Source: Bacillus sp. Bos-x628 (GTDB lineage: Bacteria; Bacillota; Bacilli; Bacillales; Bacillaceae). Taken from it: 64,000 nt of DNA. Below, piece after piece: positions 55,938 through 64,000 of this stretch (positions are counted from its first letter, which is position 1; every line of letters starts with the position of its first letter). The notes beneath the pieces were generated by a model. It was given only the letters and a program-made list of their open reading frames with translations. It ran no database searches and was not told the origin of the DNA. Both the position numbers and the translations under genes were made by a program. The stretch lies in the NCBI RefSeq assembly GCF_040500475.1, contig NZ_CP159358.1, positions 558,001 to 622,000 on the forward strand, written 5' to 3'.

Positions 55938-57749
55938 TCAATATACGTCACGCTGGTAGCGTTTTTGTTGCTGTAAGTTGGCAAGATAACTCTCTGCCTT
56001 CTCTTTACTCATGCCACCTTCTTCTTCAATGATCGAAAGAAGGGTATTGTGTACATCATGGGCCATATGCTTTTCATCGCCGCAAATATAGACGTATGCA
56101 CCTTGCTTGAGCCATTCAAATAATTCTTTGCTGTTTTTCATCATCTGATGCTGGACATATACCTTTTCCTCAGTATCTCTTGAGAAAGCCACGTCCATTT
56201 TTGTTAAAACACCATCTTTTAACCATTTTTGCCATTCTGTTTGGTATAAGAAGTCTGTCACAAAGTGCTGATCACCGAAAAACAGCCATGATTTTCCGCT
56301 CGCACCGATTTCCTCGCGTTCTTGCATAAACGAACGGAAGGGGGCAATGCCAGTACCTGGTCCAACCATAATGATTGGCGCATCAGGATCTTGAGGCAGT
56401 TTAAAGTTTTGATTAGGCTGAATAAAAACAGGCAATTTATCACCTGGTTTAAGACGTTCTGCACATAAAATCGAGCAGACACCATGACGTTTTCTCCCAT
56501 GTGCTTCATATCTGACAGCACCTATTGTCAAATGAACCTCTTCATCATGTGCTTTTAGACTGCTCGCAATGGAGTAAAGACGTGCAGGTATTTTTCTTAA
56601 AATAGAAGTAAACGTTGAAGCAGATACATCAAATGGGCCGAAATCACGAGCCACATCTAACAAGTCTCTGCCTGCGACGTATTCTTTTAACTTTTTTTCG
56701 TTTCCTTCTTCTACTAGCGCATGAAAGTCTTCATTATTCGTAAATTGTGCCATCTTTTGAAGAAGAGGTTTTGTTAACACTGTAATGTCAAAATGGGAGG
56801 TGAGGGCTTCTTTTAAGGGAAGTGTATCTCCATTCTTATGAATGGTGACAGTTTCCTGTTCATCCCATTTGCACGTGTTAATCAGTTCATTTACAAGCTC
56901 AGGATCATTTGTCGGATAGATTCCAAGGCTGTCGCCAGGCTCATATACAAGCCCTGATCCTTCAAGAGAAAGTTCCAAATGACGTGTTTCTTTATGAGAA
57001 CCACGTCCATTTAGATTTATATTTTCAAGCACTTCCGCATAAAAAGGGTTCGTTCTCGAGTATTCAGAGACATTTTCACTTACTTTGACAGCGGGTCCTT
57101 GCGGAGATGCCGCTGTTTCGCCTTCACTAAGAGAAAGGGTCACACCTTGAAGCCATTCTGAAAACGGCTCATCGTAATCAAGGTCACAGTCTACTCGATC
57201 AAAAAGGCGTTTTCCGCCAAGTTCTTTTAAGCGCTCGTCAAATTCCTTGCCCGTTTGGCAGAAGAATTCGTATGAGCTATCCCCTAACGCAAGTACAGAA
57301 TAGCGCAAATGGTCAAGCTTTGGCGCACGTCTGCCATGTACATATTCGTGGAATGAGATAGCATTATCTGGCGGATCTCCCTCACCATGTGTACTGACAA
57401 TGATGAGTAAATTGTTTATTTTTTTCAGACTATTTGGTTTAAAATCTGTCATAGAAGAGAGCGTCACTTGAAAACCTTTCTCTTCAAGGCTTTTCGCTGT
57501 CTTTTTCGCTAAACCTTCAGAATTACCTGTTTGGGAGCCATAAAGCACTGTCACATCTTTTATGATAGGCTGGGTAACAGATGCAGAAGAAGGCACTTGA
57601 GCGGCATCTTCTCGTTTGGTGAGAGCTGCCTGTGCTGATAAATAGCCGGTTAGCCAAATTTTTTGCTGATCTGTTAATGTCGGAAGTAGCTGATTGAGTA
57701 ACTCTGCCTGCTGCTGACTAAACGGACTGTTCAATACATGAAGTTGCAA
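55938..57749 (-). CDS. cysJ: Sulfite reductase flavoprotein subunit CysJ
   Basis: The 603-residue protein takes electrons from NADPH through FAD and FMN to CysI. A flavodoxin domain ([14 protein letters not shown] and [18 protein letters not shown]) is followed by the FAD domain ([20 protein letters not shown]) and the NADPH domain ([18 protein letters not shown]), ending KRYQRDVY. I place the start at TTG 57749, 6 bases after AGGTGG, because the product then begins like B. subtilis CysJ (QLHVLNSPF). An ATG ten codons upstream lacks a site. A CymR-like box lies just upstream. Confidence 0.94.
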   Translation of the reverse strand: MQLHVLNSPFSQQQAELLNQLLPTLTDQQKIWLTGYLSAQAALTKREDAAQVPSSASVTQPIIKDVTVLYGSQTGNSEGLAKKTAKSLEEKGFQVTLSSMTDFKPNSLKKINNLLIIVSTHGEGDPPDNAISFHEYVHGRRAPKLDHLRYSVLALGDSSYEFFCQTGKEFDERLKELGGKRLFDRVDCDLDYDEPFSEWLQGVTLSLSEGETAASPQGPAVKVSENVSEYSRTNPFYAEVLENINLNGRGSHKETRHLELSLEGSGLVYEPGDSLGIYPTNDPELVNELINTCKWDEQETVTIHKNGDTLPLKEALTSHFDITVLTKPLLQKMAQFTNNEDFHALVEEGNEKKLKEYVAGRDLLDVARDFGPFDVSASTFTSILRKIPARLYSIASSLKAHDEEVHLTIGAVRYEAHGRKRHGVCSILCAERLKPGDKLPVFIQPNQNFKLPQDPDAPIIMVGPGTGIAPFRSFMQEREEIGASGKSWLFFGDQHFVTDFLYQTEWQKWLKDGVLTKMDVAFSRDTEEKVYVQHQMMKNSKELFEWLKQGAYVYICGDEKHMAHDVHNTLLSIIEEEGGMSKEKAESYLANLQQQKRYQRDVY

Positions 57750-57783
57750 CGATATCCACCTCACAAGGAATATAAACATAGAT

Positions 57784-57800
57784 TAATTCGATAGGAATTA
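57784..57800 (-). promoter_or_regulatory. CymR-like operator before cysJ
   Basis: TAATTC-GATAG-GAATTA has perfect 6-base arms and resembles the sites of CymR, the cysteine-metabolism repressor of Bacillus, in its TAGGAATTA half. It overlaps the region just downstream of a TATAAT read leftward near 57805. CymR is the known repressor of many sulfur genes, though its control of cysJI here is inferred. Confidence 0.45.
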
Positions 57801-57952
57801 TATATAAAGATTCAATTTGAACTTTACCGAAAGTTTGCCATTAAGTAAAATATATAATATTGATTGTCATGATTAAGATTTCTAATACCTTTACAGTTTC
57901 ATTGGAGACTTCAACGAAATATTTCTTCCTGTGCAGTGACCATATCGTTTTT

Positions 57953-58268
57953 CACATGGGCTTAATTGCCTCACTCCTCATGGGAATTTTGTTAGAAGGA
58001 ACCTCTATGTTCCAATTACGACACTGGGTGAAAGGAGCCATCAGGGGAGGGGATGTGACCTTCCTTGGCCAAAGCATTCATCACCTTGGTCCAACTTACG
58101 GTATATCCATTGTATTGAAGCTCACAGCTAGGGTGTGCACTTCTGTTTGAATCGCTTGGGGGGCACGGTTTAGCAAAAGTGGACTTTTCACTAACAAAAC
58201 TGTTTGGCGTTTTTGTCATTGTGGCAGGTATATTGCGTTTTAAGCTAATCCCAATTGAACAAACATGA
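57953..58268 (+). pseudogene. Remnant of a YdcZ/DUF606-like membrane transporter
   Basis: One frame gives GLIASLLMGILLEG and later HHLGPTYGISIVLKLTAR, then stops. After a shift the next frame gives LFESLGGHGLAKVDFSL and LFGVFVIVAGILRFKLIP to a stop at 58266. The combined pattern, with two short membrane segments and a 'F-D-x-x-G' type loop, resembles the C-terminal half of DUF606 transporters. It lacks a complete N-terminal half. The rest of 57750-58303 holds the cysJ promoter region only. Confidence 0.45.
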
Positions 58269-58269
58269 C

Positions 58270-58304
58270 AAAAAAGGGCTACACCAGCAGTAGGAGCCCT
58301 TTTT
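58270..58304. terminator. Bidirectional terminator before the phospholipase D gene end
   Basis: AAAAAGGGCT and AGCCCTTTTT form a 10-base stem around 14 bases, with further A and T on the outside. It can serve the leftward phospholipase D gene. Confidence 0.8.
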
Positions 58305-59707
58305 CAGATCAGTCTTCGCCAAAGTACTGTTATCGTAGATAAGCCATTTAACAGGAGCCTTTTGATCAAAAGCTTCTTTTTCTGTCCATGTCCATCAGCA
58401 TCAGCTTTTAATTCCATACCGTCCTTTGCAACGAGATCACTATAGGCCATTTTTTGTTCGATAGCTTGTGTGAGTGATAAGGCAAAAGGAGCACTATCAA
58501 TGACTAAAATCGATTCCGTATTTAAAAAGCTTGACCTTGCATCTAAATTATACGTCCCAATCATGCTTAAATCATCATCAATCACCATCGATTTCGCATG
58601 AATGGAATACGGACCTTCATATTCATATATATGGACACCAGTTTTCATCAATTCTTTTTTTGTACTCAAGTATCCTGCAAATGCTAAAGGATTAGGGGTA
58701 GCAGCGAGAGAATTCGTCACAATCGTGGTTTGTATTTCTTGAGATAAGAAAGTGAGTCCATCCTTCATAGGACGTGTCGGTATCACATAGGGGGTCTGAA
58801 TAAGGACAGAACGCTTCGCTCGGTGAGCCAAATCATTTAATTTCTTTAACACGAGAGGACGCTTATTAAACCGCTCAACAGGATTTGTAAAAAAAGAAAT
58901 CTGTTTTACAGAAATGGCATCCTTGCCCCAATCAAAGGCAGACATCACAAAAGGTTCCTCTGTACGAATCGCTTCTTGATATGACCTGATCAGTTGATTC
59001 CTCAGTTTTTTCGCTTTTTGCGTTGAAAAAACATCTTTTGTCCTTTTTGTAAACGCATGATTCCATAGATAAACAAAATATTGCTCCATTTCATCTAATA
59101 CGTTTCCCTTTTTTGAATTATAGAGCAGCACATCACGATCATAAACGAAGTCTTTTGACGGCTGATCGGCAAAATATTTATCTCCGATATTTCTGCCGCC
59201 CATCACAGCCACACGCCCATCTGTCAAAAGAAGCTTATCATGTAGACGATTATGCCATGTCCACGGCTTTAGCAAACGTAAGGGCTCGTAAAACCGAATC
59301 GCCATATTCGGATGATGAGCCACTGTATAAGGCAAATGCTTCAGCGGTCCTCGAAGACTGTGACATATGCCGTCTAATAATAACTGTACCTTCACACCTC
59401 GATCAGCTGCCTCTATTAAAGCACCGAGTAACCATTCTGCCGTTTTTCCCTTTTGAATGGAATAATAACTAAGACGAATCATCTTTTTAGCCTCACGAAT
59501 CATTTGTATTCTCACTTGACCAGATTCAAACCCATCATCAAGCAGCATGACTTGATTGATGCCTTGGTCGTCTCCAGAAATAGAAGAAGCCTTATAGGTG
59601 CAATGTTTTTTGCATTTTTTTGGAATCGGCAAGTAAAAGAGAACAAATGCTGTGATGAATACATACATCACATAAAACAGAATAAGAAAAAATAAGATGT
59701 GAAGCAT
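58304..59707 (-). CDS. Phospholipase D family protein (cardiolipin synthase-like)
   Basis: The 467-residue protein has one N-terminal membrane segment (about residues 4-28) and two HKD motifs, HDKLLLTDGRVAVMGGRN in the first half and HAKSMVIDDDLSMIGTYN in the second. This is the arrangement of ClsC-type cardiolipin synthases and related phosphatidyltransferases. It differs from the usual Bacillus ClsA, which has two N-terminal helices. Substrate is not certain. No good operon partner is seen. Confidence 0.82.
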   Translation of the reverse strand: MLHILFFLILFYVMYVFITAFVLFYLPIPKKCKKHCTYKASSISGDDQGINQVMLLDDGFESGQVRIQMIREAKKMIRLSYYSIQKGKTAEWLLGALIEAADRGVKVQLLLDGICHSLRGPLKHLPYTVAHHPNMAIRFYEPLRLLKPWTWHNRLHDKLLLTDGRVAVMGGRNIGDKYFADQPSKDFVYDRDVLLYNSKKGNVLDEMEQYFVYLWNHAFTKRTKDVFSTQKAKKLRNQLIRSYQEAIRTEEPFVMSAFDWGKDAISVKQISFFTNPVERFNKRPLVLKKLNDLAHRAKRSVLIQTPYVIPTRPMKDGLTFLSQEIQTTIVTNSLAATPNPLAFAGYLSTKKELMKTGVHIYEYEGPYSIHAKSMVIDDDLSMIGTYNLDARSSFLNTESILVIDSAPFALSLTQAIEQKMAYSDLVAKDGMELKADADGHGQKKKLLIKRLLLNGLSTITVLWRRLI

Positions 59708-59796
59708 TCCTATCAGCTCCCTTCAAGCAGCACTCATTTTGCTTATCTTATGTTAATAACAAAAATTTCACTCATCGTGTTATATCAATGCAAACA

Positions 59797-59826
59797 AAAA
59801 AGCAGAGGCAAATCGCTCTGCTTTTC
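59797..59826 (-). terminator. Orphan leftward terminator
   Basis: Read leftward, AAAGCAGAG and CTCTGCTTT form a perfect 9-base stem with six T after it. It follows the C-terminal remnant at 59839-59925. Confidence 0.75.
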
Positions 59827-59838
59827 AAGCTTATTCGT

Positions 59839-59925
59839 TTTCGTTCATTTCATGTGACGTACGTAAACGTGCATCACCCATAAATAAGACCATCATGGCA
59901 GTAAGTGCGATCAGCTGACCTATTA
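59839..59925 (-). pseudogene. C-terminal remnant of a membrane protein
   Basis: Read leftward the frame gives GQLIALTAMMVLFMGDARL and ends RTSHEMNENE with a stop, followed by a terminator. It looks like the last membrane helix and tail of a transporter. The frame runs into MarR-like sequence of the opposite strand at about 59925, where the gene appears to have been cut. Family unknown. Confidence 0.4.
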
Positions 59926-60246
59926 AATGAGGTAGGCCATTTAACAGCAGGTGAATTAAGTGAAAAAAACTTAGCTCAAGTGCTGGTAACCGTCCTCATT
60001 GATCGACATAAAAAGGCTGACTTTGTCAAAAGAGAGAAAGATCCAGAGGACAGACGAAGGGTGATCATTGTTCCCCTTACTGCCGGCAAACCACAGGTGA
60101 AAAAACTCTTTCAATCATGATCTGCTTCAACGAAACTGCTGACAAAAGAGTATGACCAAGAAGAATTAGATTTGATCATACAAATTATTTCTCAAACTGA
60201 TGATATGATGGATCAGGAGCTCCGACTGCTCAAATCCAAAACGTAA
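59911..60246 (+). pseudogene. MarR-family regulator, N-terminally truncated and with an in-frame TGA
   Basis: The frame reads GHLTAGELSEKNLAQVLVTV, then LIDRHKKADFVKREKDPEDRR, with the MarR wing D-x-R-R, and RVIIVPLTAGKPQVKK. TGA occurs at 60118-60120 and the frame then continues STKLLTKEYDQEELDLIIQ and DQELRLLKSKT to a stop at 60244. The first 45 or so residues of a normal MarR protein are missing. A terminator follows the stop. The gene cannot make a working regulator. Confidence 0.8.
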
Positions 60247-60277
60247 AGAAGCACACTGATATAGATGTGCTTCTTTA
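60245..60277 (+). terminator. Terminator of the MarR remnant
   Basis: AAAGAAGCACA and TGTGCTTCTTT form an 11-base stem around 10 bases. It is preserved although the gene is broken. Confidence 0.75.
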
Positions 60278-60425
60278 TAATGCAAAAAAATCGCCATCCA
60301 ATAGATGCACATCACTTGCTGAAGACATTTGGACTTCTTTACTTCATGTCTATTGATTAAACTTATAAACAAAGGGAAGAAGGGAGGGATTCAATCTGTA
60401 TTTAACCAAAAGAGGTACAACATTA

Positions 60426-62468
60426 TTGTCTATGCTTCTTCACACGACATCTTATCTATCAATGGAAGATTTACAGAATAGACTAGATGTCTCTTCCCGA
60501 ACCATTTACAACGAAATCAAACGCATAAATAGCTGGCTCGAAACGAATCAGCAAAGCTGCATTCAGCGAAAAGAGCGGGGTGGCTATTATTTAAAGCCAG
60601 ATGAAAAGGCGGCTATCCGTCAAAAGGCAGAGGCTTTTCTTATTGGTGATGATTATGAGCCATGTGTAAAAGAACGAAGGGCTATCATCCTCTTATCTAT
60701 AGCATGCAGCCAGAAGCCCTTATGTATCGAGGATTTCATGTCCATAACGAAGGTCAGCCGCAATACGATTCTTGAAGATATTAAACAGCTAAAAGAAGAG
60801 CTCTCAAAGCAGCAGATCACGCTTTATTATAAGGCAGCTAACGGTTATTTTTTATCAGGAGCAGAAAGAACCATTCGATTGGCATTGAAGCCGTACATTC
60901 ATCTGATTCGCACGATGCTTAAAGATGAAAAGCCTTTCACATCTATTTGGTTAAGCGGTCCCATTTCACACAACAGGCTAAAAATTCTACTCCAGCAATC
61001 AGAGCAGGAGCTCACGCTTGAATTTGCTGACGATATGCTAGATCAACTGTCTTTAGATCTCTTTTTCTATTTTAAACGAATCTATTTAGGACGTGCGGTA
61101 CACATTTCGAATGAAGAAAAGCGTACATTGCAGGGAACAGATGAATGTTTGGCTGCTGTTCGCTTCATTGCAAAGGTCCAAAAGGAAAGTGACCTTAACG
61201 TTCAAGATGACGAAATCTATTTTCTAAGCACATTATTGCTCAGTGCAAAAAAACAAAAGCTTCCAAATAGTAAAAAACCTGAGGAGCATCTCATTCGCAC
61301 CATTGCCAGACAAATGATTTTTGACTTTCAGCGTTATGCATGCATTTCCTTTCAAGAACGAGAAAGCCTTGAACAAAACTTGACGATGCATTTGATTCCG
61401 GCCTATTACCGGCTCATCTATAACATAAGTGTGATCAATGAATTAACGGAATCTATTAAAAAGGCACAGCCAGAAGTGTTTGACATCACCAAGAAAGTAG
61501 CTTGTCATTTAGAAATGGCCACCTGTTCACAAGTGAGTGAGCATGAAATCGCATATCTAGCGATGCATTTTGGCGGATGGATGAGAAGAGAAGGGATCTC
61601 TCCCATTAAGAAACGTTCCGTTTACATTGTATGCGGTGAAGGGATTGGCACAAGTCACATGCTGAAAACGCAACTGCTTGAATTAATCGGCTACATAGAA
61701 ATTCGCAGCGTGTTATCAAAGCGGGCGTATGATGTATTGCCCTCAGTTGATGTCGACTTTATTGTGTCAACAACCCCCATTTCACCAAAAGGGAAACCCG
61801 TCCACGTGGTTCATCCCATTTTAACCGCATACGAGAAAAAAACATTGCTTCAATATTGTGAAGGCGGAGAAAGTCGGTTTGATGATCAAAGAATCGAAGA
61901 GCTCGTCAAAATAATTGAGCAGCATACCATTGTGCAAAATGAGAAAGCACTGCTTCAAGACATTAAGGAGCTGCTTTTTCCCCATTTTGCATCATATCAG
62001 AAAGGGTGGCAACCTGTGTTAAATGATTTATTAAAGGAAGAAACGATTCAGCTCCAACAATCAGCAGAAAACTGGCAAGAGGCTATCTCAAAGGCTGCAC
62101 AGCCATTGATTGAACAAAAAGCTATTCAGCCAAGTTATGTTGAGGCCATGATCGATTCTGTTAATCAACATGGACCTTATATTGTGATTGCACCTAAAGT
62201 AGCGATTCCACACGCAAGACCCGAAGACGGTGTGAACAAGCTGAGCATGTCACTCATGTCATTAAAAAAGCCCATTCCTTTTTCTGAAAGTGGAAAAAAG
62301 CAGGTTAGTCTTGTGATTGTATTAGCAGCCATTGACAGCATGACCCATCTTAAAGCACTCAAACAGTTGACCATGCTGTTAAGTGAAGAAAAGCGCATCG
62401 AGCAATTAATTGAGACAGATGAGTTAACAACGATCAAAAAATTGATTGAACAATTCTCAAATTTGTAA
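60426..62468 (+). CDS. PRD-containing PTS-controlled activator (MtlR/LicR type)
   Basis: The 680-residue regulator has, in order, two N-terminal helix-turn-helix regions (LSMEDLQNRLDVSSRTIYNE and FMSITKVSRNTILEDIK), two PRD domains (about residues 190-390), an EIIB-like domain (VCGEGIGTSHML) and a C-terminal EIIA domain with the active His in AIPHARPEDGV. Phosphorylation by HPr and EIIB would set its activity. It precedes EIIB and EIIC genes in an operon that it should control. The start is uncertain. The family usually begins ten codons earlier (residues YLTKRGTTLL), where only CTG at 60396 lies behind AAGGGAGGG. TTG 60426 is the conservative choice. Confidence 0.85.
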   Translation: MSMLLHTTSYLSMEDLQNRLDVSSRTIYNEIKRINSWLETNQQSCIQRKERGGYYLKPDEKAAIRQKAEAFLIGDDYEPCVKERRAIILLSIACSQKPLCIEDFMSITKVSRNTILEDIKQLKEELSKQQITLYYKAANGYFLSGAERTIRLALKPYIHLIRTMLKDEKPFTSIWLSGPISHNRLKILLQQSEQELTLEFADDMLDQLSLDLFFYFKRIYLGRAVHISNEEKRTLQGTDECLAAVRFIAKVQKESDLNVQDDEIYFLSTLLLSAKKQKLPNSKKPEEHLIRTIARQMIFDFQRYACISFQERESLEQNLTMHLIPAYYRLIYNISVINELTESIKKAQPEVFDITKKVACHLEMATCSQVSEHEIAYLAMHFGGWMRREGISPIKKRSVYIVCGEGIGTSHMLKTQLLELIGYIEIRSVLSKRAYDVLPSVDVDFIVSTTPISPKGKPVHVVHPILTAYEKKTLLQYCEGGESRFDDQRIEELVKIIEQHTIVQNEKALLQDIKELLFPHFASYQKGWQPVLNDLLKEETIQLQQSAENWQEAISKAAQPLIEQKAIQPSYVEAMIDSVNQHGPYIVIAPKVAIPHARPEDGVNKLSMSLMSLKKPIPFSESGKKQVSLVIVLAAIDSMTHLKALKQLTMLLSEEKRIEQLIETDELTTIKKLIEQFSNL

Positions 62469-62482
62469 AGGAGGAAAAGAAA

Positions 62483-62749
62483 ATGAAAAAGATTCTTGTT
62501 GTTTGCGGAAATGGTTTAGGAAGCAGTTTTATCGTAGAAATGAATGTCAAGAAAGCGTTGGAGGAGTTAGGTCTTTCTGCTGAAGTTGACCATACCGATT
62601 TAAGTACAGGCAAAACCGAATCGGCTGATCTGTATATCGGTGCACAAGATATCATTGATCAACTGGATGACGGCACGAGAAAAGTCGCTGGATTAAACAA
62701 TCTGCTAGATCAGGAAGCGATAAAAGACGTCCTTCGCAAGCACATTTAG
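62483..62749 (+). CDS. PTS EIIB component, ascorbate (SgaB/UlaB) family
   Basis: The 88-residue protein is a stand-alone EIIB with the phosphocysteine loop VVCGNGLGSSF, Cys8 being the phosphorylated residue. It passes phosphate from EIIA to the incoming sugar. AAAGGAGG precedes the ATG, 14 bases after the regulator. No separate EIIA gene is visible in the window. It may lie beyond the right edge, or the EIIA domain of the regulator may serve. Confidence 0.92.
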   Translation: MKKILVVCGNGLGSSFIVEMNVKKALEELGLSAEVDHTDLSTGKTESADLYIGAQDIIDQLDDGTRKVAGLNNLLDQEAIKDVLRKHI

Positions 62750-62776
62750 GTCATTTGAAAAAGGGGGATTTACATC

Positions 62777-64000
62777 ATGATAAAACTGATCATGAACGAT
62801 ATATTAGGCACACCAGCGATTCTCATCGGTTTATTTGCACTCGTAGGTTTACTTTTACAGAAAAAATCAGCAGCCGATACAGTTTCAGGTACTTTTAAAA
62901 CGACAATGGGATTCCTGATTCTAGGCGTAGGTGCCACAGTTGTATCTGATTCACTCGGTGTTTTCAGAAAAATGTTTGAAGCGGCTTTTCACATTCAAGG
63001 GGTTGTTCCAAATACAGATGCGATGGCAGCCATTGCTCAAAAAGAATTCGGCACACAGACAGCCCTCATTATGATCTTTGGCATGATCGTCAATCTGTTG
63101 TTGGCAAAATTCACTCCATTTAAATACGTCTTTTTAACAGGTCATCACACCTTATATATGGCGGCTATGCTTGCAGTGGTTCTCTCAACTGCTGGGATGA
63201 ATGGGGGACTGCTTGTGACCACTGGTTCCATTATTTTAGGTACAGCCATGGTTATTACACCCGCCATTCTTCAGCCCTTCACAAGAAAAATCACTGGAAA
63301 TGATGATCTTGCGCTCGGTCACTTTAGCACATTCGGTTATTTTACTGCGGGAATGATCGGCAAAATGATTGGAAAGCCGGAGAAATCAACCGAAACCATA
63401 CAGGTTCCTAAATCGCTCGGCTTTTTGAGAGATACATCTGTTGCTATTTCGATCACAATGGCTTTGCTATTTTTTGCGATCGCACCGTTTGCAGGAGTTA
63501 CTTTTATTGAAAAATTAAGCGGGGGAACGAACTTTGCGGTCTTCATCCTCATACAGTCGATCACATTTGCAGCTGGCGTTTACATTATTTTAGCAGGTGT
63601 GCGGATGGCGATCAGTGAGATTGTACCCGCCTTTAAAGGCATTGCTGATCGGTTTGTCAAAGGAGCAAAGCCGGCTCTTGATGCACCAACTGTCTTTCCG
63701 TTTGCTCCAAATGCCGTTATTATTGGATTTTTATGCAGTTTTGCAGGAGGGATATTGTCCATTTTTCTTCTGCCTTTGTTTGGTTTAACAGTCATTGTAC
63801 CTGGTCTTGTACCGCACTTTTTTTGCGGTGCAACAGCAGGGGTATACGGTAATTCAACAGGCGGCATAAGGGGAGCAGTAGCGGGAGCCTTTGTAAACGG
63901 ACTGTTGCTGTCATTCTTACCTGCTTGTTTACTGCCTGTATTAGGAACACTCGGCTTTGAAGGCACGACCTTTGGAGATACTGACTTTGGCATCATTGGC
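62777..64000 (+). CDS. PTS EIIC component, ascorbate (SgaT/UlaA) family, 3' end beyond the window
   Basis: The frame from ATG 62777, with AAAGGGGG upstream, stays open for 408 codons to the window edge without a stop. The product has about ten hydrophobic segments, with ADTVSGTFKTTMGFLILG near the start and the SgaT-type blocks FLTGHHTLYMAAM, FCGATAGVYGNSTGG and GFEGTTFGDTDFG. UlaA proteins have about 465 residues, so roughly 50-60 are missing. The family transports ascorbate in E. coli, but in Bacillus the substrate of such systems is often unknown. Confidence 0.9.
   Translation, partial: MIKLIMNDILGTPAILIGLFALVGLLLQKKSAADTVSGTFKTTMGFLILGVGATVVSDSLGVFRKMFEAAFHIQGVVPNTDAMAAIAQKEFGTQTALIMIFGMIVNLLLAKFTPFKYVFLTGHHTLYMAAMLAVVLSTAGMNGGLLVTTGSIILGTAMVITPAILQPFTRKITGNDDLALGHFSTFGYFTAGMIGKMIGKPEKSTETIQVPKSLGFLRDTSVAISITMALLFFAIAPFAGVTFIEKLSGGTNFAVFILIQSITFAAGVYIILAGVRMAISEIVPAFKGIADRFVKGAKPALDAPTVFPFAPNAVIIGFLCSFAGGILSIFLLPLFGLTVIVPGLVPHFFCGATAGVYGNSTGGIRGAVAGAFVNGLLLSFLPACLLPVLGTLGFEGTTFGDTDFGIIG

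Noticed and set aside
1..64000. CRISPR arrays, insertion sequences, tRNA or rRNA genes, toxin-antitoxin pairs, defence islands
   Set aside because: No regular repeats, transposase motifs, tRNA-like folds or recognisable defence proteins were seen on either strand.

Overview
The window is a stretch of low-GC Firmicute chromosome that I place in the Bacillus pumilus group (B. pumilus, B. safensis, B. altitudinis). The basis is near-textbook Bacillus gene order and protein similarity recalled from B. subtilis (xynP-xynB / xylR / xylA-xylB, gltC / gltA-gltB, yngC-yngB-yngA, ysfB-ysfC-ysfD, yngK, yngJ to yngE, cysJ-cysI), plus a GH11 xylanase of the B. pumilus XynA type. No prophage, transposon, CRISPR array, rRNA or tRNA gene was seen. 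No database search was possible; family names come from motifs and remembered homologues.

Layout. 0-3 kb: a partial membrane gene at the left edge, a TetR-like remnant, an operator-controlled yndG-yndH pair whose usual partner yndJ is reduced to a stub, and csaA followed by a candidate antisense-strand small RNA. 3-11.5 kb: xylan and xylose use (xyloside symporter XynP, GH43 beta-xylosidase XynB, repressor XylR, isomerase XylA, kinase XylB, secreted endoxylanase XynA), with a XylR operator and a cre site before xynP. As written, xynA has a frameshift between its ATG and its signal peptide. 11.5-19 kb: a molybdopterin oxidoreductase (YoaE type), a CYP109-like P450 and a heterodimeric ABC exporter. 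19-26 kb: glutamate synthase gltAB with its divergent LysR activator gltC. 26-33.5 kb: a nasE remnant, a DUF421 protein, a pectinesterase remnant, dacC (PBP4a) with a LexA-type box inside its promoter, a MATE pump, a CatB-like acetyltransferase, a luciferase-like monooxygenase and a HemD-like protein. 33.5-36 kb: yngC, yngB and a yngA broken by an in-frame stop. 36-40 kb: glycolate oxidase-type genes ysfB-ysfC-ysfD. 41-42.8 kb: a DeoR regulator divergent from a broken tyrosine-phosphatase gene. 42.8-54.2 kb: yngK, then a seven-gene leucine/isovalerate-type degradation operon ending in an extra acyl-CoA synthetase. 54.2-58 kb: assimilatory sulfite reductase cysJI with a CymR-like box. 58-64 kb: transporter and MarR remnants, a phospholipase D family protein, and a PRD regulator with an ascorbate-family PTS (EIIB, EIIC). 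The EIIC gene runs off the right edge.

How the genes work together. XynA would cut xylan outside the cell, XynP would import xylo-oligosaccharides, XynB would release xylose, and XylA/XylB would feed it into the pentose phosphate pathway. YngJ, YngH/YngHB/YngE, YngF and YngG supply the four steps from an isovaleryl-CoA-like substrate to acetyl-CoA plus acetoacetate, with two acyl-CoA synthetases to activate free acids. GltAB and CysJI cover nitrogen and sulfur assimilation.

I did not find a convincing new multi-gene system. The most interesting signals are the small RNA candidate with its own promoter and terminator, the xynA frameshift at an A7 tract, the LexA-type box inside the dacC promoter, and an unusually visible set of decaying genes (nasE, pectinesterase, yngA, tyrosine phosphatase, MarR, a YdcZ-like transporter, yndJ).
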